Notes: generated by a model from the sequence alone, not told the origin. Shown: positions 51,461 through 60,320, numbered from the stretch's first letter. The stretch is 64,000 nucleotides of DNA from Avipropionibacterium sp050157065 (GCA_050157065.1 CP189573.1), one strand, 5' to 3'. Made by a program: numbers and translations.

Positions 51461-52642
51461 ATGCGCATCGTGGATGTGGACACGTTCGTGCTCAGCATCG
51501 ATGCTGGCGAGTCGTATCAGGGCACCGCCCCAGCCGGCACCACCGCTGCGGACGGGTACTACGTGAAGCCACCCTGGCGCAGTCTGTACTCACCGCGGTT
51601 CGAGTCGCTGCTGGTGCGGGTCACCGCCGAGGACGGCACCTTCGGCTGGGGTGAGGCGCTGGCGCCGGTCGCCCCCGACGTACCGGCCGCCGTCGTCGCG
51701 CGGTTGCTGGCGCCGGTGCTCCGCGGCCTCGACGCCGCGGCACCGCGCCCGGCCTGGCACACGCTGCGGAACCTGATGCGAGAACGTGGGCACCTGGTCG
51801 GGCACCAAGCCGACGCGTTGGCCGCGGTCGACATCGCCCTGTGGGACTTGGCCGGGCACGTGACCGGGAGAAGCGTCTCCGACCTGCTCGGCGGCGCCTT
51901 TCGCCGTACCGTCCCCACCTATCTGTCCGGGCTCCCCGCCGAGACCGACGAGGCCCGCGCCGAACTGGCCCGAAACGCCGTGGCACAAGGCGTCCGTACG
52001 GTGAAGCTCCACCTGGGCAACGGGGTCGAGGCCGACTTGGCCACCGTCGATGCGGTCCGCGCCGCCGCACCCGAACTCCGCCTCGCCGTGGACGCCCACT
52101 GGGTCTACACCCTGCACGAGGCGCTCGCCCTGGCCGACGAACTCGCGACGAGGAAGGTCTGGTTCCTCGAAGCGCCACTGGAGCCGGAGGACCTGGCGGG
52201 CCATGCCGCACTGGCCGCACGCAGCCCGCTCCCTGTCGCGGTGGGCGAGGCGCTGCGCAACCGGTACGAGTTCGCCCAGTGGCTCGACGCGCGGGCACTG
52301 GCGATCGCGCAACCCGACACCGGCCGGACCGGGATCACCGAAGCCATGGTGATCGCCGAGCTCGCTGCTGCCAGGCACGTCCCGCTCGCGCCACACCACT
52401 CGACCGGACTGGGCGTCGTACTCGCGGCCGGGCTGCACGTGGCCGCAGCGGCGGAGAACCTTGCCGTCTTCGAGTACCAGGCCCGGTCCACCGAGGTCGG
52501 CACCACGATCCTGGCCGAACCGATCGCCCGGACCGGGGACACCTTCACTCTGCCGACCGGGCCCGGGCTGGGCATCGAGGTCGACCTCGCAGCCGTCGAA
52601 CGACTGGCCTCCGACGCCCGTGGCGCAGGTGAGCGACTATGA
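51461..52642 (+). CDS. Enolase-superfamily sugar-acid dehydratase (paralogue of 45951)
   Basis: 393 aa from ATG 51461. Active-site strands are VKLHLG (K182-x-H184), VDAHWV (D211, H213), LEAPL (E237), VGEAL (E263), QPDTGRTG (D286) and PHHS (H312/H313), the same mandelate-racemase-subgroup set with D-x-H as the gene at 45951. MRERGHLVGHQADALAAVDIALWDLAG is conserved between them. It overlaps an SDR gene by 4 bp, suggesting a dehydratase/oxidoreductase pair as in oxidative deoxy-sugar (rhamnonate or fuconate) degradation. The exact substrate is unproven. Confidence 0.88.
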   Translation: MRIVDVDTFVLSIDAGESYQGTAPAGTTAADGYYVKPPWRSLYSPRFESLLVRVTAEDGTFGWGEALAPVAPDVPAAVVARLLAPVLRGLDAAAPRPAWHTLRNLMRERGHLVGHQADALAAVDIALWDLAGHVTGRSVSDLLGGAFRRTVPTYLSGLPAETDEARAELARNAVAQGVRTVKLHLGNGVEADLATVDAVRAAAPELRLAVDAHWVYTLHEALALADELATRKVWFLEAPLEPEDLAGHAALAARSPLPVAVGEALRNRYEFAQWLDARALAIAQPDTGRTGITEAMVIAELAAARHVPLAPHHSTGLGVVLAAGLHVAAAAENLAVFEYQARSTEVGTTILAEPIARTGDTFTLPTGPGLGIEVDLAAVERLASDARGAGERL

Positions 52643-53436
52643 CTTTCTCGTCCACGACGCCACCGCCCGGAACACCACCGACGGGCGTGGTGGTGGTCGG
52701 TGCGTCGACCCCGATCGGTCGGGCCATCACCGCCCGATTCGTGGCCGACGGGGCCAGCGTGGTCGGCGCGTCACTCGAACCCGCCGACGACCCCCAGCTG
52801 ACCGCCCACCTGGTCGCGGATGCCGCCACCACCGCCGGGGCCGAGGAACTGGTCACCGTGGCCCGGGACCGGCTGGGTCGGGTGGACACCGTCGTCGTCG
52901 CCACCGCGATGCAGCGGAGCAGCCCGGTGCACCTGATGACCGATGAGCACTGGCGGGCTTCGTACGCGGGAGCGGTGGACGTGCTGTTCAACGTTGCGCG
53001 TGCGGTGGTGCCGCACCTGTACCACGGGTCCGCGATCGTCGCGGTGTCGACGGTGAACGCCACCCGACCGGCCCCGTGGATCAGTGGCTACGCCTCGGCC
53101 AAGGCGGCGATGGAGGGACTGGTCCGAGCCCTGGCGGTCGACTACGCAGCCAGCGGGATCAGGTGCAACGCCGTGGCGCCCGGCGTGGTGTTCCGCGAGG
53201 ACGGGGAAGCGCCCGTCGAGTACCCACTGCGGCGGCGGACCCGCCCCGCCGACGTCGCCGAGGCCGTCCACTTCCTCGGCACAGCACGGTCGGCGGCCAT
53301 CACCGGGGTGACGCTGCCAGTCGACGGCGGGCTCGGCGTCGCCAGTCCGTCGACGGCGGTGCGGCCCCAGCTCGCCGAGCGGGCGGCGGACCGGCCCGAC
53401 CCGGCGGCATCGGACGTGCCCGACACTCGGACATAG
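52639..53436 (+). CDS. Short-chain dehydrogenase/reductase
   Basis: 265 aa. The cofactor loop is VVVGASTPIGRAI (18-30). The catalytic residues are S137 (VAVSTVN), Y151 and K155 (YASAKAAMEG), followed by RCNAVAPG. The C-terminal 30 residues are a polar extension. Coupled to the dehydratase at 51461, it may oxidise a 2-keto-3-deoxy acid at C4 (inference from LRA5-type pathways). Confidence 0.9.
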   Translation: MTFSSTTPPPGTPPTGVVVVGASTPIGRAITARFVADGASVVGASLEPADDPQLTAHLVADAATTAGAEELVTVARDRLGRVDTVVVATAMQRSSPVHLMTDEHWRASYAGAVDVLFNVARAVVPHLYHGSAIVAVSTVNATRPAPWISGYASAKAAMEGLVRALAVDYAASGIRCNAVAPGVVFREDGEAPVEYPLRRRTRPADVAEAVHFLGTARSAAITGVTLPVDGGLGVASPSTAVRPQLAERAADRPDPAASDVPDTRT

Positions 53437-53475
53437 ACTCGCGGCCTGCAACGCCCTTCGACGGAAGGCTCCATC

Positions 53476-54210
53476 ATGTCGACGATGAGCAATGCCGAGG
53501 CGATCGCACGGTGGTCGGCGATGCCGGCCTCGGCCATGGACGCCTACGACGACCAGGGCGACTTCCCGAAGCGCCACCTGCTCAACGACCACCTGTTGCG
53601 GTTGTTGGGGCCGGTCCGCGGTCACCGCGTGCTGGATGCGTGCTCCGGTCAGGGATACTTCAGCCGGATCCTGGCTCGCCACGGTGCTGACGTGACCGGC
53701 GTCGAGCCGGCCGATGCGCTGATCGAACGGTCGCGCCAACTCGAGCAGGACAGCCCGCTCGGGATCACGTACCACCAGGAAGACCTGGCACAGCTGCCCG
53801 CGTTCGACCAGCCGTTCGACGCGGTGGTGTGCAGCATGGTCCTGTTGGCGATCCCTGACTGGCGACCGGCCATGGCCTCCTGCGTGTCAGCCCTGCGTCC
53901 CGGCGGTCGATTCGTCTTCTCGGTGGTCCATCCCGCATTCGAGAACTTGTGGCGCACCTGGCAACGGCACGGCCACTACCAGCTCGACCGCTACCTCGAC
54001 GAGTACGAGATCCCCAGCGCACAAGGGATGTCAGACTTCCACCGGCCCCTGTCGGCCTACGTCAACGAGGTGATCAGCCTCGGCTGTCGGATCACCGAAC
54101 TGTGCGAACCAGGGCTCGGCCCTGCCGTGGCCCAGCGCAGTGGCATCGACGGGATCGAGTCGTACGTCCAGCTGCCCAACTTCGCCATCATCGGGGCCGA
54201 ACGCTGTTGA
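53476..54210 (+). CDS. Class I SAM-dependent methyltransferase
   Basis: 244 aa, ATG behind GAAGG. SAM motif I is HRVLDACSGQGYFSRILA (residues about 55-72), the acidic motif is VTGVEPADAL and motif IV is FDAVVCSMVLLAIPDW. A C-terminal cap contains YVNEVISLGCRITELCEP, typical of small-molecule methyltransferases. Methyl acceptor unknown. It stands alone, 39 bp after the SDR. Confidence 0.88.
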   Translation: MSTMSNAEAIARWSAMPASAMDAYDDQGDFPKRHLLNDHLLRLLGPVRGHRVLDACSGQGYFSRILARHGADVTGVEPADALIERSRQLEQDSPLGITYHQEDLAQLPAFDQPFDAVVCSMVLLAIPDWRPAMASCVSALRPGGRFVFSVVHPAFENLWRTWQRHGHYQLDRYLDEYEIPSAQGMSDFHRPLSAYVNEVISLGCRITELCEPGLGPAVAQRSGIDGIESYVQLPNFAIIGAERC

Positions 54211-54238
54211 TCGCACCGGCCAGATCGTCACGGCTCCG

Positions 54239-55849
54239 CTAGTTGAGTCCGTACTGTGCCAGCGGGTGCAACAGCTCGCGCTCCTCGTAGCTGAGGTGCG
54301 ACAACAAGGTGTCGGTCAGCAGGTCGACGTGGTGCTGCAGGGCATCCAGTCGGCGGTCGCCGTCGCTGCCGTACCCCTCACCGTCGACGACCGCGACCAG
54401 CGCCTGGTCGAGCCCGTCGAGCACGTCGGCGATGACTTCGTGCTCGTACTCCAAACGGTCCATCAGTGGAGCGAGTCGCTCGTCGGAGCGCCGCAGGTGT
54501 GGAAAGACACTGCGGTCCTCGAGGGTGTGGTGACCGGTCACGATCCGGCAGTACGACGCACAGTAGGCACCCAGCGTCCAGTTGTTCTGTCGCATCGTCA
54601 TCGTGTTGATCACCGAGCGCGCCTGGCCCACCGACAGGTGACCGGTCCGGACCTGGTCGACGATGTCGCGGACCCGCTCGAGCTCGGCCCGCAGCCCGTC
54701 GTGGATGTCGATCAGGTGCTGTGGCTGTGCCAACTGCAGCTCGGAGTAGTCGTACGCCTGAGGCGCCGGCACGGTGGGCCGCTCGCCCTCCTGCCACTCG
54801 AGCTCGCCGGTCAGCCGGACCCCGTCGTCGGGTGTCGGTCGGACGGACAACTGCTGGTTTGCTGCCTCGCCGGCGACGACAGCATGATCAACACTTTCAC
54901 GCTCAGGCTCCGCAGGCTCATCACGACCTTGATCAACAGAGCTTTGATCAACCGAATCTTGATCAACAGCGGTGACCGGTGGATGTGCGACCAGCTCCCG
55001 TACCGCCGGCGCCACCTCCTCGGCGAAGGTACGGATGGCGTCGGCATCATCGGTGGCCAGGATGAATCCGGTGATCCGGTGCTCGTCGGCCAACGTGGCC
55101 AACTGCTCGGCCCAGTCGGCCGGGGAGCCCTCCAACAGCCCGCTCCCCCGCCCGAAGCGACCGTGGATGTTGTAGAGCCGACGGATCTCGTCGGGCTGCC
55201 GACCTGCCTTCACCGCCCCCTGGTCGATCAGCGCGTTCATCTCGGGCAGCTTGTCCGGCCCGACGTAGCCCATCGACGGGATCCACGCGTCGGCGAGCCG
55301 ACCCGTCACCCGAAGCATCCGCGGACCGTACGCGCCGATCCAGATCGGGATCTGGTGGGCCGGTTGTGGGCCGGGGCGCAACCCGGAGACCTGGTAGTGC
55401 TCCCCGTCCGCACGGACCGTCCGGCCGGACCAGAACTGGCGCAGGATGTCGATCGCCTCGATCAGTGCGTCCACCGACTCCTTCGGCGTACGACGTGGGC
55501 CGCCGGCCGCGACGATGCCGTCCCAGAACGCACCGGCGCCCAACCCCAGCTCGACCCTCCCGCCGGTGAGCAGGTCCAAGGTGGCGGCCGACTTGGCCAG
55601 CACGGCCGGCGGGCGCAACGGCAGGTTCGTCACGTTGGGCGCCACCCGGATCGCCGAGGTACGGGTGCCGATCGCGGTCAACAGCGTCCAGGTGTCGGCA
55701 TGCTTCGCCTGGTAGGGGTGGTCCTGCAGCGACACGATGTCGAGCCCGGACACGTCGGCGAGCTGGGCCAGCGCAAGGGTCCGTTCGACCTGGCCCGAGT
55801 CCGGGGTGAGAAACACTCCGAATTCCAACTCCACACCCGGATCAGGCAT
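54239..55849 (-). CDS. LLM-class (F420-type) oxidoreductase fused to a hemerythrin HHE domain
   Basis: 536 aa from ATG 55849 behind GGGAGGAG. Residues 1-310 form a luciferase-like monooxygenase barrel (ELEFGVFLTPDSGQ, LTGGRVELGLGAGAFWDG, IPIWIGAYGPRMLRVTGRLADAW), probably F420-dependent. Residues about 310-390 are a low-complexity linker with VDQDS/VDQSS repeats. Residues about 390-536 form a hemerythrin domain with its iron ligands visible: LIDIHDGL, TGHHTLEDRSVFPHL, EYEHEV and LLSHLSYEERELL. A di-iron O2/redox sensor joined to a deazaflavin-type enzyme suggests redox control or electron transfer. The natural substrate is unknown. Confidence 0.88.
   Translation of the reverse strand: MPDPGVELEFGVFLTPDSGQVERTLALAQLADVSGLDIVSLQDHPYQAKHADTWTLLTAIGTRTSAIRVAPNVTNLPLRPPAVLAKSAATLDLLTGGRVELGLGAGAFWDGIVAAGGPRRTPKESVDALIEAIDILRQFWSGRTVRADGEHYQVSGLRPGPQPAHQIPIWIGAYGPRMLRVTGRLADAWIPSMGYVGPDKLPEMNALIDQGAVKAGRQPDEIRRLYNIHGRFGRGSGLLEGSPADWAEQLATLADEHRITGFILATDDADAIRTFAEEVAPAVRELVAHPPVTAVDQDSVDQSSVDQGRDEPAEPERESVDHAVVAGEAANQQLSVRPTPDDGVRLTGELEWQEGERPTVPAPQAYDYSELQLAQPQHLIDIHDGLRAELERVRDIVDQVRTGHLSVGQARSVINTMTMRQNNWTLGAYCASYCRIVTGHHTLEDRSVFPHLRRSDERLAPLMDRLEYEHEVIADVLDGLDQALVAVVDGEGYGSDGDRRLDALQHHVDLLTDTLLSHLSYEERELLHPLAQYGLN
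54930..54974 (-). repeat. Three 15-bp repeats in the fusion-protein linker
   Basis: Units beginning ttgatcaac recur at 54930, 54945 and 54960 (spacing exactly 15), encoding V-D-Q-x-S pentapeptides between the LLM and hemerythrin domains. They probably form a flexible, expandable linker. Confidence 0.75.
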
Positions 55850-55913
55850 GACCACTCCTCCCGGCCGACCGCCACCGGCGAAGCCACGGGTGGGAGACGG
55901 CGACACGTTCCCC

Positions 55914-55919
55914 TAGGGT
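55914..55919 (+). promoter_or_regulatory. Leaderless -10 box for the DUF1697 gene
   Basis: TAGGGT is followed by exactly 7 nt and GTG 55927. No ribosome site is present, consistent with leaderless translation. Confidence 0.45.
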
Positions 55920-55926
55920 CTCACCT

Positions 55927-56430
55927 GTGGACTACGCACTGTTCCTGCGGGGCATCAACGTCGGCGGAGTGCGGATGGCGATGCCCGAACTGCGCGAGGT
56001 GCTGGACCGGGCCGGGTTGGCCGAGGTCAGGACCTACCTGAACACCGGCAACGTGACGTTCGGCTCGACGAAGTCGGTCGTTCAGGTCGAACGGCTGGTC
56101 GCGACGACGTTGGCCGACGCCTTCGACTACACCGCCGCGCTGTACCTGCTGCCGCACGACCGGTTGGCCGTCGTGGTGGCCGGCTACCCGTTCGACACCG
56201 ACGACGACCACCACCGGTACGCGATCTTCTGCGACGACGCCGACACCGTGACCGAACTGGCCGCAGCAGCCGGCGGGCAGGACGAGGTGGCCGCCGGCGA
56301 CGGGGTCGTCTACTGGAAGTGCCCGAAGGGCCAGACGCTGAAGACGCCGTTCAGCACCGTCCTGACCAAGCCCCGGTTCCGGGCGAGCACCACCAACCGC
56401 AACCTGAACACGGTCGAGAAGATGCTGTGA
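55927..56430 (+). CDS. DUF1697 family protein
   Basis: 167 aa. The start YALFLRGINVGG is the signature of DUF1697, followed by GLAEVRTYLNTGNVTFGS and the C-terminal TTNRNLNTVEKML. The family is small, cytoplasmic and widespread in bacteria, with no firm function. It is divergent from the LLM-hemerythrin gene. Confidence 0.92.
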   Translation: MDYALFLRGINVGGVRMAMPELREVLDRAGLAEVRTYLNTGNVTFGSTKSVVQVERLVATTLADAFDYTAALYLLPHDRLAVVVAGYPFDTDDDHHRYAIFCDDADTVTELAAAAGGQDEVAAGDGVVYWKCPKGQTLKTPFSTVLTKPRFRASTTNRNLNTVEKML

Positions 56431-56522
56431 CCCGCGGCCGTACCATCCGTCGCGTGGGTCGGTGGGCCCGACGAAGCGAGCTCCGAGGAGCCTTGTCGGC
56501 GGCGACCGGGTGAGCCCTGAGC

Positions 56523-57308
56523 TCAGCCCCGGACTCGACAGCTGACGCCACCGACTCCGGCAGCGGTCACCTCGACACGTTGGCCGGACACCACGTCGTG
56601 GATCCCGGTGATCGCGCCGGTCGCCAGCAGTTCTCCGGCCCGTAGGGTCCGACCACGTCGGGCAAGGATGGTCAGTGCCTGCGCCACGGCGGTGGTGATG
56701 CCGCCGGGGAGGTTGGCCGTCGATCCGGTGCCGACCGAACGGCCGTCGATCATGGTCTCGATGCCGATCGAGGACAGCTCGGCCGAGCGCCAGTCGCCGA
56801 GCTCCGGACCGACCACCAGCCCGTTGTTGTTGCCGAAGTCGGCGGCGACCACCCGCGGGCCGAGCGCGTTGATGTCGGCGATCGGACTGCTGGCGACCTC
56901 GATCGCAAGGAAGGCGGTACCGGCCAGCTCGGCCACGTCGTCGACCGTCCACGACTCCCGTGACGGCGGATCGGCGTCGAGGCGTACGGTCACCTCGGCC
57001 TCGGCCGCGGCGAAGCCCTGGCCGAAGATCGCCATGGTGGGTTGCCGACCGTCACCATCGATCACCTCGAGCTGTTCGGCCCAGATCGGGCCCACCAGCC
57101 GTTCGTCACCGTCGTCGCCCCGGTTCTCCGGCGCGACGTAGCCGATCTTCCACCCCACGACGGTGCCCGGCCAGCTGGTGATCACCTGGTCCTGGATGGC
57201 GTACGAGGCGGTGAGGTCGGCGGGGGTGTCACCGGGGAACCCGGGCAGGCCGTGACCGGACGCGCGGGCCTCGGCCAGGATCGCCGGCACGTTCAGACGG
57301 TTGTCCAT
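56523..57308 (-). CDS. 2-keto-4-pentenoate hydratase-like protein (FAH superfamily)
   Basis: 261 aa. Family features: SYAIQDQVI, VVGWKIGYV, then EAEVTVRL and the acidic AIEVASSPIAD region, and NPGG-like ANLPGGITTAVAQALTILA. The MhpD branch hydrates 2-hydroxypenta-2,4-dienoate-type or related keto acids. Third gene of an operon (PhyH, epimerase, this gene) with a 10-bp gap. A role on diketo or keto-deoxy sugar acids is equally possible. Confidence 0.85.
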   Translation of the reverse strand: MDNRLNVPAILAEARASGHGLPGFPGDTPADLTASYAIQDQVITSWPGTVVGWKIGYVAPENRGDDGDERLVGPIWAEQLEVIDGDGRQPTMAIFGQGFAAAEAEVTVRLDADPPSRESWTVDDVAELAGTAFLAIEVASSPIADINALGPRVVAADFGNNNGLVVGPELGDWRSAELSSIGIETMIDGRSVGTGSTANLPGGITTAVAQALTILARRGRTLRAGELLATGAITGIHDVVSGQRVEVTAAGVGGVSCRVRG

Positions 57309-57318
57309 GATCAGCTCC

Positions 57319-58317
57319 TCAGCGGCCGAGGCCGCGGACCGCGTCGACGATGCGGGTCAGGGTCGTGTCGAGCACCGGGTCGACGACCCGGCGCGCCTCG
57401 TCGGCGTCGAACCACGCCACGATGTCGCGAACCCCGGTGGCGTACGGGATGGTCGGGTTGAACTCCGGGACGACGGCCCTGATCAGGCTGTTGTCGAAGA
57501 TCATCGTGTGCGACTTGTCGCCGAGCCATCCGGGCGCCAGCTCGGGGAGGAAGTGTGCCAAGGAGTCAGTGGCGAGGTGGACCAGGTCGGGCTCGACGCC
57601 GAGCGCTTCTCCGTACAGCCGGTAGATCTGGTCCCAGGTCAGAGATTCGTCCGAGGTCAGGTGGAAGCTGCCGCCGAGGGCGGCCGGGTTGCCGAACAGC
57701 CCGGCCAAGCCGACCGCCACGTCGTCGGTGTGGGTCTGCACCCAACGGGAGGTGCCGTCGCCGGGAACGACGACCGGCAGGCCGCGGCGGATCCGGTCCG
57801 CCGCAGTCCAACCCCCGAGCAACGCGATCTTGGTCCGGTCGTAGGTGCTGGACGGCCGGACGATGGTGATCGGAAAGCCGGTGGACCGGAACGCTTCGGC
57901 CAACACGACCTCGCAGGCGATCTTCTGCCTGGCGTAGTCCCAGTGCGGGTTGGCCAGCGGGGTCGCTTCGGTGATCGGCAGTCGGGCCACCGGCTTGGCG
58001 TAGGCCGAGGCACTGGAGATGAAGACGTACTGCCGGGTGCGGCCGTCGAACAGGTCGATGTCGGCGCGCACGTGGTCGGGGGTGTAGGCGACGAAGTCGG
58101 CCACCACGTCCCACGACCGATCTCCCAGCCGGGAACGGATGCCCGCGACGTCACGGATGTCGCCGGTGATCACCTCGGCGCCGTCGGGCCCGGCCCGCCG
58201 TGCGGTGGTGCCGCGGTTGAGCAGTGTCACCCGATGCCCCTGGGCAACCGCCCGGACCGCGACGGCACTGCTGATGATCCCCGTACCGCCGATGAGGAGT
58301 ACCTGAAGTCCCGCCAT
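57319..58317 (-). CDS. NAD-dependent epimerase/dehydratase (extended SDR)
   Basis: 332 aa from ATG 58317. The nucleotide motif is VLLIGGTGIISSAVA (residues 5-19). The catalytic dyad is in WDYARQKIACE (Tyr-x3-Lys), and SSASAYAKP precedes it. The C-terminal substrate domain resembles the NAD-epimerase group of plant CSP41/isoflavone-reductase-like enzymes. Lies between the PhyH and hydratase genes with short gaps of 21 and 10 bp, so one transcript is likely. Confidence 0.88.
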   Translation of the reverse strand: MAGLQVLLIGGTGIISSAVAVRAVAQGHRVTLLNRGTTARRAGPDGAEVITGDIRDVAGIRSRLGDRSWDVVADFVAYTPDHVRADIDLFDGRTRQYVFISSASAYAKPVARLPITEATPLANPHWDYARQKIACEVVLAEAFRSTGFPITIVRPSSTYDRTKIALLGGWTAADRIRRGLPVVVPGDGTSRWVQTHTDDVAVGLAGLFGNPAALGGSFHLTSDESLTWDQIYRLYGEALGVEPDLVHLATDSLAHFLPELAPGWLGDKSHTMIFDNSLIRAVVPEFNPTIPYATGVRDIVAWFDADEARRVVDPVLDTTLTRIVDAVRGLGR

Positions 58318-58338
58318 GGGCGTCAATCTACTGTGCGC

Positions 58339-59271
58339 TCAGCACGTGACGTCCTTGCCGTCGGCGCCGAACACCTCCAACCGGTTCGCGCGGTACTCCG
58401 CCCGCTGCTCCTTGGTCTGCCACATCGCCTCGACCGGCGCGTAGTGCAACTGCAGTGCCCAGCGTCGACGATCGGACCGATTGTCGGGGGTGCCGTGGTG
58501 CAACAGGCCGTCGAAGACCAGCACCCCGCCGGGGTCGAGCGGGACGGCGACCGCTTCGGTGGCACGGACCTCGGTGTCGCAGATCTGGTAGTCCCGCCGG
58601 TTGAAGTGGACCACCGGCCCGCCGCGATGGCTGCCCGGGATGACGTGCATGCAGCCGTTGCCGGCATCGGTCGGGTCCAGGGCGATCCAGAACCCGACGA
58701 CCGGTGCGCCGTCACGGACGTCGAAGTACGCCTTGTCCTGGTGCCACGGCTTCTCCCGGCCGATCCCGGGAGGCTTGAGCAGCGCCTGGTCGGCGAACAG
58801 CGTCGGCTCGGAGCCGAGCACCTCGGCCGCCATGGCGAGGATCGTCGGATGTTCGGCGATCGCGGTCAGCCGCGGATCCTTGTCGGCGTAGTAGATCAAC
58901 TTCCGGACACTGGCCCGCCGTTCGGTCAGGTCCATCGTGGGCAACTTCTCCCGAACGCCGCCCTCCCACTGGATCCCGCGGAAGCCGGGCACCGCACCAC
59001 CGATCAGTGCGTCGATGCCACCCTTCGCAGCCTCGACCTCGGACGGGGTGAGCGCATCGGCGACGGCGAGGAATCCCTGCTCGCGGTAGCGAGCCAGCCG
59101 TTCGGCGTCGCCGGGTAGCAGACCGCCCGGGAGCGGTACCTCGTCCCGGGCCGGGGCGTACAGGTCGGGATCGTAGTCACCACCGCCGGAGTCGAACGAG
59201 CCGTCGGCCTCGGTAGGGCTCGGGTTGTCGGGCGGCTCGGTGAGGTCGGGACGGCGGGTCTGCGTTGACAT
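58339..59271 (-). CDS. Phytanoyl-CoA dioxygenase (PhyH) family Fe(II)/2OG oxygenase
   Basis: 310 aa from ATG 59271 behind GGAGGAG. It has an acidic Pro-rich N-terminus (1-45), then the canonical iron motif PWHQDKAYF (H177, D179), MHVIPGSHRGG and distal His in DGLLHHG (H258/H259), with an Arg-rich RRRWALQLHYAP for 2-oxoglutarate. Unlike the PhyH protein at 14379 it keeps the full HxD...H triad. First gene of an operon divergent from an AraC regulator, a common pairing for PhyH genes in actinobacteria. Confidence 0.9.
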   Translation of the reverse strand: MSTQTRRPDLTEPPDNPSPTEADGSFDSGGGDYDPDLYAPARDEVPLPGGLLPGDAERLARYREQGFLAVADALTPSEVEAAKGGIDALIGGAVPGFRGIQWEGGVREKLPTMDLTERRASVRKLIYYADKDPRLTAIAEHPTILAMAAEVLGSEPTLFADQALLKPPGIGREKPWHQDKAYFDVRDGAPVVGFWIALDPTDAGNGCMHVIPGSHRGGPVVHFNRRDYQICDTEVRATEAVAVPLDPGGVLVFDGLLHHGTPDNRSDRRRWALQLHYAPVEAMWQTKEQRAEYRANRLEVFGADGKDVTC

Positions 59272-59338
59272 GGTGCTCCTCCACGGTTCGCACTGCAGCA
59301 CCACGGTAGGCCGGACGGCGTCGCCCACGAAAGGGACG

Positions 59339-59367
59339 ATCCTGCGTCAGTCATGCACAATCCTCAG
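59339..59367. promoter_or_regulatory. Direct repeats in the PhyH/AraC divergent promoter
   Basis: ATCCTGCG (59339-59346) and ATCCTCAG (59360-59367) repeat with a 21-bp period, two helical turns, as expected for an AraC-type activator bound to direct half-sites. They lie between PhyH (start 59271) and the AraC gene (start 59406). Confidence 0.45.
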
Positions 59368-59392
59368 GTGCGCAGGGGCAGAACCATTGCCG

Positions 59393-59398
59393 TAGAGT
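59393..59398 (+). promoter_or_regulatory. Leaderless -10 box for the AraC-family gene
   Basis: TAGAGT followed by 7 nt and ATG 59406. This decides ATG 59406 over the in-frame GTG at 59397, which overlaps the box. Confidence 0.45.
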
Positions 59399-59405
59399 GC
59401 CCATC

Positions 59406-60320
59406 ATGGCCCGCGCCATGAAGAATCAGATGCTGGTGGCCGGGGGCGACGCCTCGGCCGTACTGCTGGAACCGCTGCTCGTCGACGTGGTGTGCCGCGT
59501 CCGCCGGGCCGGATGGTACGAGCTCGACGGCACCTGGGTGCTACCGGAGCGGGTGACCCCGGCGTACGTGCTGTTCATGATCAACTTCGGTACCGCCGAG
59601 TTCACCGAGGCGGATCGGCGGTTCACCCTCGGACCGGGGCAGACCCTGCTCACCTCACCGCACGTCGTGCAGTCGGGCCGGGCCCGGTCCACGGAGTTGG
59701 CGCTGTCGGTGGTCCACTTCACCGCACACTCGCGGGGTCTGCCCGACGCCCCACCGCTGGCCGGCCTGCCGTCGGTGATCACCAGCTCGGGGCCTCTGCA
59801 CCGTCGGATCGCGCGCCTCGGCAGGCGGATCGCGGACGAGCTGAGCCGGGGTGCCACCGGCGATCGCGACCTGACACCGGCGATGCTGGCCGCGAACGGC
59901 ACCTGCAGCCAGCTCGTGGCCGAGCTGTGGCGCACCGCCGTCGCCCAGGGCTGGCAACCGGCCGAGGAACCGGCCCGCGCCGAGGCCGACCTGGCCCGGC
60001 TGCGCCCTGCCCTGGAGCTGATCGGCGAACGGTACGCCGAACCGCTCACCGTGGCGGAGCTGGCCGCGGTCGTGCACCTGCACCCGACCTACTTCGCACA
60101 GCTCTTCCGACGCACCATCGGGCTGTCCCCCGGCCGATACCTGTCCCACGTCCGGCTCGCCCACGCCCGTGAGCTGCTGCTCGCCACCGGGCTCGGCATC
60201 GACCAGGTGGCGATGCGCACCGGCCACGGCTCGGCCTCGTACCTGTCCCGGGTGTTCCGGGCCGCGGAGGGCGTACCACCGGGGACCTACCGCCGGACCG
60301 GTGAACGCCTCCAGCCCTGA
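59406..60320 (+). CDS. AraC-family transcriptional regulator
   Basis: 304 aa. The N-terminal cupin-like sensor domain covers about 1-160 (DGTWVLPERVTPAYVLFMINFGTAEF, LGPGQTLLTSPHVVQSG). The C-terminal double helix-turn-helix is PLTVAELAAVVHLHPTYFAQLFRRTIGLSPGRYLSHVRLAHARELLL and GIDQVAMRTGHGSASYLSRVFRAAEGVPPGTYRR. It probably activates the divergent PhyH-epimerase-hydratase operon through the direct repeats at 59339-59367. Confidence 0.92.
   Translation: MARAMKNQMLVAGGDASAVLLEPLLVDVVCRVRRAGWYELDGTWVLPERVTPAYVLFMINFGTAEFTEADRRFTLGPGQTLLTSPHVVQSGRARSTELALSVVHFTAHSRGLPDAPPLAGLPSVITSSGPLHRRIARLGRRIADELSRGATGDRDLTPAMLAANGTCSQLVAELWRTAVAQGWQPAEEPARAEADLARLRPALELIGERYAEPLTVAELAAVVHLHPTYFAQLFRRTIGLSPGRYLSHVRLAHARELLLATGLGIDQVAMRTGHGSASYLSRVFRAAEGVPPGTYRRTGERLQP

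Noticed and set aside
56440..56522. Small gene or RNA between the DUF1697 and hydratase genes
   Set aside because: The convergent 92-bp gap has a weak GC hairpin (TGAGC-N3-GCTCA type) near the hydratase stop, but no start signal or conserved reading frame.
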